From an uncultured Eubacteriales bacterium (GTDB taxonomy: Bacteria; Bacillota; Clostridia; Oscillospirales; Acutalibacteraceae), in NCBI GenBank assembly GCA_934446475.1, contig CAKSEH010000002.1, forward strand, positions 1 to 64,000: DNA of 64,000 bases, in the 5' to 3' direction. The position numbers were made by a program, and so were the translations under genes. Positions 57,564 to 64,000 of the stretch are shown piece after piece (position 1 is the first letter of the stretch; each line of letters opens with the position of its first letter). The notes under the pieces are model-generated. The model had not been told where the DNA came from and ran no database searches. It saw nothing but the letters and a program-made list of their open reading frames with translations.

Positions 57564-60026
57564 TTAGTTTAAATGTTCAAACTCAAATTTCCCGTCTTTA
57601 ACGCAGCACTTTACACTGTCACCGTTTTTAATACTGCCGTCAAGAATTTTCTCGCTTAATGCGTCCTCTATAGAGGTTTGAATTTCACGGCGTAGCGGTC
57701 TTGCTCCGTAAGTGGGGTCAAATCCGGCTTCAGCAAGTTTACTTACAGCAGGATCGGTAAACTCAATTTTAATGTTAAGAGGTTCAAGCCTCTTTGAAAG
57801 ATTTTCGAGCATACCGTAAGCTATTTTTTTGATTTCATCCGCAGTTAACTTGTTAAACACGATAATATCGTCAACACGGTTTAAAAATTCAGGTCTGAAT
57901 GCTTCTTTAAGTTCCGAAAGCACCTTTGATTTAATGTTATCTTCATCCTTGTTGCCCGCATCATACTCACCGAAGCCGAAAGAAACCTTCTTTTCGGTAA
58001 TAAGACGGGCCCCGATATTGGATGTCATTATTATAACGGTGTTTTTAAAGTCTACTCTTCTTCCTTGCGAGTCTGTAAGAATACCGTCTTCCAAAATCTG
58101 GAGAAGAATATTAAATACATCCGGATGCGCTTTCTCTATTTCATCAAATAAAATTACCGAATAAGGATGACGGCGAACTTTTTCCGTAAGCTGACCGCCC
58201 TCCTCAAAGCCTACATATCCGGGAGGCGAGCCTACAAGACGTGATACAGTGTGCTTTTCCATATATTCCGACATATCAAGCCTTATCATCATATTTTCAC
58301 TGCCGAACATTGCCTCCGCAAGAGCTTTGCAAAGTTCAGTCTTGCCGACGCCTGTCGGGCCTAAGAATATGAATGAACCTATAGGCCGTTTCGGGTCTTT
58401 AAGTCCTACCCTGCCCCTTCTTATTGCTTTTGCAACGGCAGAGACCGCTTCGTTTTGTCCGACAACTCTATTATGAAGTACATTTTCAAGCTTTAAAAGT
58501 CTTTCGCTTTCCTCTTCTGTAAGCTGAGTTACGGGAATTCCCGTCCATAGAGAAACGATATCTGAAATATTATCCTCAGTAACCTCACCGTTATAGTGAG
58601 AACTTGTTTCGTGCCACTTATTTTTCTTTGAATTGAGCTCCTTTGTCAGATGTTGTTCTTCGTCACGGAGCTTGGCGGCTCTTTCAAATTCCTGGGCATT
58701 TATCGCCTCTTCCTTTTCGGCAGAAACAGAATCAATTTTTTCTTTTAATTCTTTCAAATCTTCCGGAGGTGCACTGGATTTAAGTCTGACTCTCGAAGCC
58801 GCCTCATCAATTAAATCTATAGCTTTATCAGGCAGAAATCTGTCGTTGATATACCTTGACGATAATTTTACTGCGGCTTCAATAGCTCCGTCGGTTATTT
58901 TCACCTTATGATGAGCCTCATATTTATCACGAAGACCCTTAAGTATTAAAACAGTATCCTCAAGAGTGGGTTCAGCAACATTCACAGGTTGAAATCTACG
59001 CTCTAAAGCTGCATCTTTTTCAATATTTTTGCGATATTCGGATATCGTTGTTGCGCCGATCATCTGAAAATCGCCTCTTGCAAGCGAAGGCTTTAATATA
59101 TTGGCGGCGTCTGTTGAACCTTCTGCCGAGCCTGCACCGATTATAGTATGAACTTCATCGATGAAAAGAATAATGTTTTTAGATTTTGTAACCTCATCAA
59201 TTACAGATTTAATTCTTTCTTCAAAATCGCCTCTGTATTTTGCTCCGGCTACCATACTTGTAAGGTCAAGGGTTACAAGCCGCTTATTTAAAAGTATATC
59301 AGGCACATCGCCGTCTACGATTTTTTGAGCAAGGCCTTCAATTATAGCAGTCTTACCTACACCGGGTTCTCCTATAAGGCAAGGATTGTTCTTTGTTCTG
59401 CGGCAAAGGATTTGTATTACACGCTCTATTTCGCTGCTCCTGCCGATAACGGGGTCAATTTGTTTCTTTTTTGCCTTTTCGGTAAGATCAATGCCGTATT
59501 TTGAAAGCGCAGAACCGTTTCCTTTTGTTTTTTCATCATCATAAGACGACTGTTCGCCGCTATAATTACCCGATTCATCAACCGCTATTCCCGATGCCTT
59601 GAGAGCGGCGGTTGCAAGTTCAGCCGAATCGACGCCGAGCATAGCTATAAATCTTGTTGCGTAATTATCGCCCTCGCTCAGAATTCCAAGAAGAAGATGC
59701 TCAGTGCCCACATACTTTTTGTTGATATTATTGCATCCGGCAATTGCTGACTCAATTACACGCTTAGATCTCGGTGTAAAATAGTCCGGCGTAAGCTTGG
59801 TAGGAATACCCTCGCCTATTTCGGAACGCATCAGTTCTTCAATTTTCTCCTGCGTTATACCCCTCTCATTAAGTACGGTATAAGCAACGCCGCTGCCGAC
59901 GCACAAAAGGCCTAACAACAGGTGTTCCGTACCCACATAGGTGTGTCCGAATTTGCTTGCACGAATTATTGCCTGATTTAACGCTTCGTTTGCCTTTTCT
60001 GTAAAACCGCTGAAATTATATCTCAT
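57564..60026 (-). CDS. clpC: ATP-dependent Clp protease ATP-binding subunit ClpC
   Basis: 820 residues. Two Clp_N repeats (FTEKANEALNQAIIRASKFGHTYVGTEHLLLGLL; second KKYVGTEHLLLGIL), AAA+ module 1 (GEPGVGKTA, LFIDEVHTIIGAG), the middle domain with a UVR motif (NAQEFERAAKLRDEEQHL) that binds McsA/MecA-like adaptors, AAA+ module 2 (GPTGVGKTE, VILFDEIEKAHPDV) and a C-terminal small domain. Complete; last gene of the ctsR operon. Confidence 0.95.
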   Translation of the reverse strand: MRYNFSGFTEKANEALNQAIIRASKFGHTYVGTEHLLLGLLCVGSGVAYTVLNERGITQEKIEELMRSEIGEGIPTKLTPDYFTPRSKRVIESAIAGCNNINKKYVGTEHLLLGILSEGDNYATRFIAMLGVDSAELATAALKASGIAVDESGNYSGEQSSYDDEKTKGNGSALSKYGIDLTEKAKKKQIDPVIGRSSEIERVIQILCRRTKNNPCLIGEPGVGKTAIIEGLAQKIVDGDVPDILLNKRLVTLDLTSMVAGAKYRGDFEERIKSVIDEVTKSKNIILFIDEVHTIIGAGSAEGSTDAANILKPSLARGDFQMIGATTISEYRKNIEKDAALERRFQPVNVAEPTLEDTVLILKGLRDKYEAHHKVKITDGAIEAAVKLSSRYINDRFLPDKAIDLIDEAASRVRLKSSAPPEDLKELKEKIDSVSAEKEEAINAQEFERAAKLRDEEQHLTKELNSKKNKWHETSSHYNGEVTEDNISDIVSLWTGIPVTQLTEEESERLLKLENVLHNRVVGQNEAVSAVAKAIRRGRVGLKDPKRPIGSFIFLGPTGVGKTELCKALAEAMFGSENMMIRLDMSEYMEKHTVSRLVGSPPGYVGFEEGGQLTEKVRRHPYSVILFDEIEKAHPDVFNILLQILEDGILTDSQGRRVDFKNTVIIMTSNIGARLITEKKVSFGFGEYDAGNKDEDNIKSKVLSELKEAFRPEFLNRVDDIIVFNKLTADEIKKIAYGMLENLSKRLEPLNIKIEFTDPAVSKLAEAGFDPTYGARPLRREIQTSIEDALSEKILDGSIKNGDSVKCCVKDGKFEFEHLN

Positions 60027-60038
60027 AAAAAATCCTCC

Positions 60039-61046
60039 TTACTTAAGAGAATCTCTAAGCATATTTGCTCTGTATATATCCCGCTCGTCCGGAGTCATTT
60101 CACCGTATCTGCTCATCAACATATAAGGTTGACCCTCTATCAGCATTTTGATAGGGTTGGCAGATTTAAGATCCACTATGCCCATAGACTCACCGAGTTT
60201 AAGTTCGCTTAAAAGTCTCATCATTTCTTTTGTGTCAATAATACGGGCATTTGAAAGAATACCGTATGCTCGCATACACACATCTTCAACCTTTATTTTG
60301 CTTAAATTTTCTCTTAACCTTTTTTCTTTATTTATCAATTGTGTTGTTATAAGTTTTAAATTGTCAATTGCATTTTTTTCACTTATTCCGAGTGTAATCT
60401 GATTTGATATCTGATACATTGACGCAGCCGCCGACGAACCTTCGCCGTACATTCCCCTTATTGTAAACCCGATTTTGCTGACTGAATCCGATATCTGAGG
60501 TATTTCACCGTTTGCTTCCAAAAGGGGCAAATGCAACATAGCAGAAGCTCTGAGACCGGTCCCGAGATTAGTGGGACAGGCAGTTAAAAAACCGAGATTT
60601 TGGTCAAACGCAATATCAAGCGTTCCGCATAACAAAGAGTCAATCTGTTCGGCAGTATCATACGCCGACTTCGGGTCAAGACCCGGAAGAATCACCTGTA
60701 TTCTTATGTGGTCTTCCTCGCCGAGCATTATAGAAATACTTTCATCTTCAGATAAGATTATTGCCTTATTTTCGCAATTTGAAACAAACTGTGCACTGAT
60801 TATATGTCTTTCTGCCATCGCATATCTTTCATTATGGGGTATATCGCTCATTTTTATACACTTGAGCGATTTTGAAAACGGAGTATTACTTCCGATAAGA
60901 GCATCCGAAACGATCTTGTTTAAGTTCTCAAACTGTTCGGGGGCCATTTTTTCCGGAAAAGGAATTCCGTTGATATTTCTTGCAAGCCGTACTCTTGTGC
61001 TTACAACTATATCATTATGTTCGCCGCTCTTAGTGTACCAGCTCAT
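60039..61046 (-). CDS. mcsB: Protein arginine kinase McsB
   Basis: 335 residues of the guanido-kinase fold: DIVVSTRVRLARNINGIPFPEKM, the Cys-containing catalytic loop GFLTACPTNLGTGLRASAMLHLP and the C-terminal TPDERDIYRANMLRDSL. It phosphorylates arginines, marking proteins for ClpC-ClpP and inactivating CtsR. It overlaps mcsA by 4 bases. Confidence 0.95.
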   Translation of the reverse strand: MSWYTKSGEHNDIVVSTRVRLARNINGIPFPEKMAPEQFENLNKIVSDALIGSNTPFSKSLKCIKMSDIPHNERYAMAERHIISAQFVSNCENKAIILSEDESISIMLGEEDHIRIQVILPGLDPKSAYDTAEQIDSLLCGTLDIAFDQNLGFLTACPTNLGTGLRASAMLHLPLLEANGEIPQISDSVSKIGFTIRGMYGEGSSAAASMYQISNQITLGISEKNAIDNLKLITTQLINKEKRLRENLSKIKVEDVCMRAYGILSNARIIDTKEMMRLLSELKLGESMGIVDLKSANPIKMLIEGQPYMLMSRYGEMTPDERDIYRANMLRDSLK

Positions 61047-61552
61047 TTGTTGTTTTCCTCCTCAAGCCTTTTTATCTTGTCTCTTATCATTGCCGCTTCT
61101 TCATATCTTTCTTCACTTACAAGCTCGTTAAGTTTCATTCGGAGCGACTGAACCGTATCCTCACTCTGCTTAACCGCAAGCGGTGCTTTGTTCGGGATTT
61201 TGCCGCAATGCATTGTACTTCCGTGTATTCTTTTGATGTAAGGCATAAATTCTTTATAGAATGTTTTATAGCACTCCGAACAACCTGCTTTGCCGTTTTC
61301 GGCAATGTCGGAAAAAGTCGAATTACAGGAAGGACACCTTATGTCTGTTTCCCTGTTTTGAATTACTGTATCACCGAAAACCGAAGCTAAAAGAGCTGCA
61401 AAGCTATTGTTATTAAATCCCGAATGAATACCTCCGGAAAGATTTTCTCCGGCGGCACATTCCGAGCATAAGTGTTTTTCTGTAACATTTCCGTTTATAA
61501 CGGTTTTAATATGTGTAGTAGCGGTATGTTTTCCGCATTTTTCGCAAATCAT
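61043..61552 (-). CDS. mcsA: McsB activator McsA (zinc-finger, UVR motif)
   Basis: 169 residues. Four CxxC pairs: CEKC, CSEC, CPSC and CSEC (residues 3-6, about 29-32, 74-77, 92-95) form two zinc fingers. The C-terminal UVR motif is LRMKLNELVSEERYEEAAMIRDKIKRLEEE. Activates McsB and belongs to the CtsR regulon. Confidence 0.92.
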   Translation of the reverse strand: MICEKCGKHTATTHIKTVINGNVTEKHLCSECAAGENLSGGIHSGFNNNSFAALLASVFGDTVIQNRETDIRCPSCNSTFSDIAENGKAGCSECYKTFYKEFMPYIKRIHGSTMHCGKIPNKAPLAVKQSEDTVQSLRMKLNELVSEERYEEAAMIRDKIKRLEEENNK

Positions 61553-61579
61553 AAAATCATTCCTTTCGTATAAAATACG

Positions 61580-62032
61580 TCAAATTAAAACCAAAAGCAT
61601 TTCTTTAAGAACTGCGGCACGAACACTGTCCCGCATATCTACGGGTATACATCTCATAACGTTATTTGAAATTGCGGCATATATCAAAATTGCTGTTTGT
61701 TTATCGAATAATCCCGATACCAGGCAATTTTCAATAACTGCCCTTGCGCTCATCATATCGATACTTTCGCCTATAGAATTGATTATGTGCATTATTGCGG
61801 AAGAATGATTCATAACCACTCTTTTGATTTTAATATATCCGCCGCCGCCTCTTCTGCTTTCGATTATATAACCACGCTCGGGAGTAAATCTCGAGGAAAG
61901 AACATAATTGATCTGACTCGGAGCGCAGCCGATAATGTTTGCAAACTCATTTCGCTGAATTTCAGCTGTATTTTCTTCTGAATTATTTAGGATATCAAGT
62001 ATCTGTTTTGTTATTAAATCACTCATTCTCAT
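61580..62032 (-). CDS. ctsR: Transcriptional repressor CtsR
   Basis: 150 residues from the ATG at 62032, which has GGTGA 7 bases upstream; the longer ORF to 62071 would run into the operator. Winged-helix start MRMSDLITKQILDILNNSE, helix QRNEFANIIGCAPSQINYVLSSRFTPERGYIIESRRGGGGYIKI (the glycine-rich thermosensor loop RGGGG is present). First gene of ctsR-mcsA-mcsB-clpC and autoregulated through the operator just upstream. Confidence 0.95.
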   Translation of the reverse strand: MRMSDLITKQILDILNNSEENTAEIQRNEFANIIGCAPSQINYVLSSRFTPERGYIIESRRGGGGYIKIKRVVMNHSSAIMHIINSIGESIDMMSARAVIENCLVSGLFDKQTAILIYAAISNNVMRCIPVDMRDSVRAAVLKEMLLVLI

Positions 62033-62050
62033 TTGATAATCACCACTTGT

Positions 62051-62097
62051 TTGACTTTTCCTGACTTTCATTATACACGAAAGTCAGGAAAAGTCAA
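62051..62097 (-). promoter_or_regulatory. CtsR operator and promoter of the ctsR operon
   Basis: A perfect 19-bp inverted repeat (62051-62069 and 62079-62097) with a 9-bp spacer. Each arm holds the direct-repeat heptads AGTCAGG-AAA-AGTCAAA, close to the CtsR consensus RGTCAAA-NAN-RGTCAAA. The promoter TTGACT (62092-62097), 16 bp, TATAAT (62070-62075) on the minus strand lies within it. Confidence 0.85.
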
Positions 62098-62189
62098 GTC
62101 TTTTTTAAAATTTTTTTAGTTCTTAAACTGTAACCGAATATACGATATCGACATAGTATGTGATGAAAGACGAAAAGGAGGTCTTTTTA

Positions 62190-62300
62190 ATGTGTAATAA
62201 CGGCTTTGGCGGAAACTGCAGCTGGATACTCATCCTCATACTCATCCTTGTATGCTGCTGCGGCAACAACAATAGCAATGACTGCGGCTGCGGTTGCTGA
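62190..62300 (+). CDS. 36-residue Cys-rich membrane micropeptide, spore-type
   Basis: Product MCNNGFGGNCSW, then ILILILILVCCC and a GNNNSNDCGCGC end: a short hydrophobic core flanked by Asn/Gly and eight cysteines in 36 residues. Small proteins of this plan are common near sporulation genes in Clostridia, but no experimental role is known to me. A full AAGGAGG lies 9 bases upstream and a strong terminator downstream, so the gene is well supported. Confidence 0.75.
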   Translation: MCNNGFGGNCSWILILILILVCCCGNNNSNDCGCGC

Positions 62301-62352
62301 TAATTCCATAAAAACAGCATTTGAATGCGAAAAATAAGCAAACGAACGCAGT

Positions 62353-62378
62353 TCGGGTCGGGGAATACCCCGACCCGA
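62353..62378 (+). terminator. Terminator after the Cys-rich micropeptide
   Basis: Perfect 11-bp stem TCGGGTCGGGG (62353-62363) with its complement at 62368-62378, 4-base loop, then TATTTTTATTT. Confidence 0.88.
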
Positions 62379-62478
62379 TATTTTTATTTAGACTTAATAC
62401 TCACAATTAAAAGAAAGATACATATGATGTAATGAAGTTATGCTATGAACTTCAAATAACAAAACAGGAGGAAAATAT

Positions 62479-63306
62479 ATGGCAGAAATTAAGAATAACT
62501 GTCCGACAGATGACGGCAGCTTTAAAGAAGCGGTTTGCATCGATGCCGGCAGAGTCTACGATTCTTGTTGCGATCGTGATTGTCTCGAGGATCTTAGATG
62601 CTTTTTCACTGCCGAAGCCCAGGCTTATATTGATCAGGCTATAAGTGTGCGGCTGAGATCGGCAGAAGTACTTAATGTTTTAATAGATGTTCAACCTGTA
62701 AGCTTTAATAAAGGATTTTATTCCTGCGATCTTACATTTTTCTTTTTACTCGAACTTGACGTATTCTTAACACACAACGGATGTCCCACTCAAATACTCG
62801 GTGTTTCTTCGTTTAACAAAAAGGTTATCCTCTTCGGCAGTGACGGTAATGTAAAGGTATTCACAAATGTTACGCCCGATCAAAGCAACAATTGCGACAC
62901 AACAGCTTTGGCAACATCCAATATGCCTAAATGTGTAGTGCAAAGCGTTAATCCCGTAGTTTTAACAGCCCGACTCGGCAGCATCACCGACTGCTATGAA
63001 AATGTTCGGTATATTCCGCAGTCAATAATAGATTATGTTGGCGGACCGCTCATAACAGACGCTGCCGTCGGTACTACAACCGTTTATGTATCACTCGGTC
63101 TTTTTACAATCGTACAGCTCATAAGAAATGTTCAGATGTTAATACCTGTTTACGATTTTTGTCTGCCTGAAAAACAGTGCGACGATACAACAGACCAGCC
63201 TTGCGATGTTTTCAAACGCATTAAATTCCCAACCGACGATTTCTTCCCTCCGAGGCCCTGCAATATAGAGTCTAACTGCGGCGGATGCTGCAACGAAACA
63301 AAATAA
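62479..63306 (+). CDS. Cys-rich hypothetical protein, probably spore-associated
   Basis: 275 residues with no signal peptide. The N-terminus has EAVCIDAGRVYDSCCDRDCLEDLRCFF, a cysteine motif I know from uncharacterised Clostridial proteins. The middle is beta-rich (VLNVLIDVQPVSFNKGFYSCDLTFFFLLELDVF), and the end is again cysteine-rich (NIESNCGGCCNETK). AGGAGG lies 8 bases upstream. It follows the Cys-rich micropeptide and precedes a terminator. Role in the spore coat is inferred from composition and neighbours. Confidence 0.65.
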   Translation: MAEIKNNCPTDDGSFKEAVCIDAGRVYDSCCDRDCLEDLRCFFTAEAQAYIDQAISVRLRSAEVLNVLIDVQPVSFNKGFYSCDLTFFFLLELDVFLTHNGCPTQILGVSSFNKKVILFGSDGNVKVFTNVTPDQSNNCDTTALATSNMPKCVVQSVNPVVLTARLGSITDCYENVRYIPQSIIDYVGGPLITDAAVGTTTVYVSLGLFTIVQLIRNVQMLIPVYDFCLPEKQCDDTTDQPCDVFKRIKFPTDDFFPPRPCNIESNCGGCCNETK

Positions 63307-63331
63307 ACGAATAAAAAAACATAAGATATAA

Positions 63332-63370
63332 TATAGGCTCCTCTTAATATAAGTTTAAGAGGAGCCTATA
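63332..63370. terminator. Bidirectional terminator
   Basis: Perfect 16-bp stem (63332-63347 with 63355-63370), 7-base loop, between the convergent Cys-rich gene and the phosphohexomutase gene. Confidence 0.88.
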
Positions 63371-63380
63371 GTTTAAAATT

Positions 63381-64000
63381 TTAAAAATCGGACGGTGCAA
63401 CAAGCATATCAAATTTATCAAAGAATGGTCTTAACCTTTCAACATCCTTGTCAATACCGCCTTCAACATTACTTTCAAAATTCATCGGCATAACAGGATC
63501 GTGAACACTCAGTCTCAGTAAAAACCATCCGTTTTCGGTTGATACTCTTATTCCTTCTCTGTTATCGTCAGCTATTTTATAATTGGATTTTCCGGTCACA
63601 AATTTTTTAAGTTCGGATATAACATTATTACCGTATGTTCTGAAATCATCGGCCTTAATAGTAAATCTTACTTCCCTCTCCTCTACCGGCATTTTAAGCG
63701 GACTTAAAACTTTTTCTATATCCATACCTTTTGCAAGCTCAATTATAATTTTTGTAACAAGATATGCGCCGTCATCAAGAAAATAGTTTTCTCTTAAGGC
63801 TGCATGCCCTGAGGTTTCTATTGCAAGCGGACAGTTTTCTCCGTTCTTGCAAAGTTCTATTGCTTTATCTATAACATTTTTATATCCTCTCTTATATCGG
63901 TAATGTTTACCGTTTAGAGTAGTTTCAATATATTCCTTAAGACCGTCGGACGTAACCGAGTCCGTAACCACAGTACCGTCCTTTATTCCGGAAAGCGCTA
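63381..64000 (-). CDS. Phosphomannomutase/phosphoglucomutase, C-terminal part, cut by window edge
   Basis: The open frame runs off the right end of the window; about 206 C-terminal residues are visible. The sugar-binding region CPLAIETSGHAALRENYFLDDGAYLVTKIIIELA is typical of PMM/PGM enzymes (E-x-S-G-H), as is the C-terminal domain with EGIRVSTENGWFLLRLSVHDPVMPMNFES, where the phosphate-binding loop is altered compared with RxSGTEP (RLSVHDPVMP). Substrate glucose or mannose phosphate is not decidable. Confidence 0.82.
   Translation of the reverse strand, partial: ALSGIKDGTVVTDSVTSDGLKEYIETTLNGKHYRYKRGYKNVIDKAIELCKNGENCPLAIETSGHAALRENYFLDDGAYLVTKIIIELAKGMDIEKVLSPLKMPVEEREVRFTIKADDFRTYGNNVISELKKFVTGKSNYKIADDNREGIRVSTENGWFLLRLSVHDPVMPMNFESNVEGGIDKDVERLRPFFDKFDMLVAPSDF

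Overview
The window reads as a low-GC, spore-forming monoderm of the Clostridia, probably an Oscillospiraceae/Ruminococcaceae-type gut anaerobe. The basis is sporulation genes (spoIIM, yunB, short Cys-rich spore-type proteins), a ctsR-mcsA-mcsB-clpC operon, ECF transporter modules, many lipoprotein-based ABC importers, AGGAGG-type ribosome binding sites and sigma-A promoters. No rRNA, IS element or CRISPR array was seen. The species cannot be named from the sequence.

Layout. 1-2670: tRNA-His (cut by the window edge) and feoAB for ferrous iron uptake. 2682-7521: a complete branched-chain amino-acid importer (livFGMHK, minus strand). 7664-8056: a self-contained small gene with its own promoter, RBS and terminator. 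About 8362-13042: a compact inovirus-like (filamentous phage) prophage with repressor, HUH replication initiator, coat-like peptide, Zot/gpI-like ATPase, several membrane and minor-coat-like proteins, an origin-like stem-loop region, and a 28-bp dif-like site at its right end. It lies next to the host xerD-spoIIM pair (13265-14821). 15223-21144: an SDR oxidoreductase, a GH3 glycosidase, and an operon joining a polar amino-acid ABC importer (with a circularly permuted binding protein) to a DapF/CntK-like racemase and a TrpR-like regulator. 21318-21969: a decayed superoxide dismutase gene and a gene remnant.

22180-34167: a long co-oriented minus-strand run: clpE-like ATPase, cvpA, a DUF5711-like protein, truA, ecfT-ecfA2-ecfA1, an rRNA methyltransferase, glmM, ruvBAC. 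It is followed by ligA and yunB. 37355-43131: a purine module, with a guanine-type riboswitch, xpt, and a BMP-family nucleoside importer (bmp-nupO-nupP-nupQ). 43317-46063: a flavoprotein and enolase (minus). 46188-52323: rlmB, a degenerate P-type-ATPase-like membrane protein, metG, tatD (plus).

52667-56769: the polyamine importer potABCD behind a long structured leader. 57564-62097: the clpC-mcsB-mcsA-ctsR stress operon with a perfect CtsR-type operator/promoter. 62190-63306: two Cys-rich, probably spore-associated proteins. 63381-64000: the C-terminal part of a phosphohexomutase running off the window.

The most notable items are the Xer-dependent-looking mini-inovirus, the circularly permuted substrate-binding protein, the pseudo-P-type ATPase, the variant purine riboswitch, the pot leader RNA, and the repeated motif cluster upstream of spoIIM-xerD.
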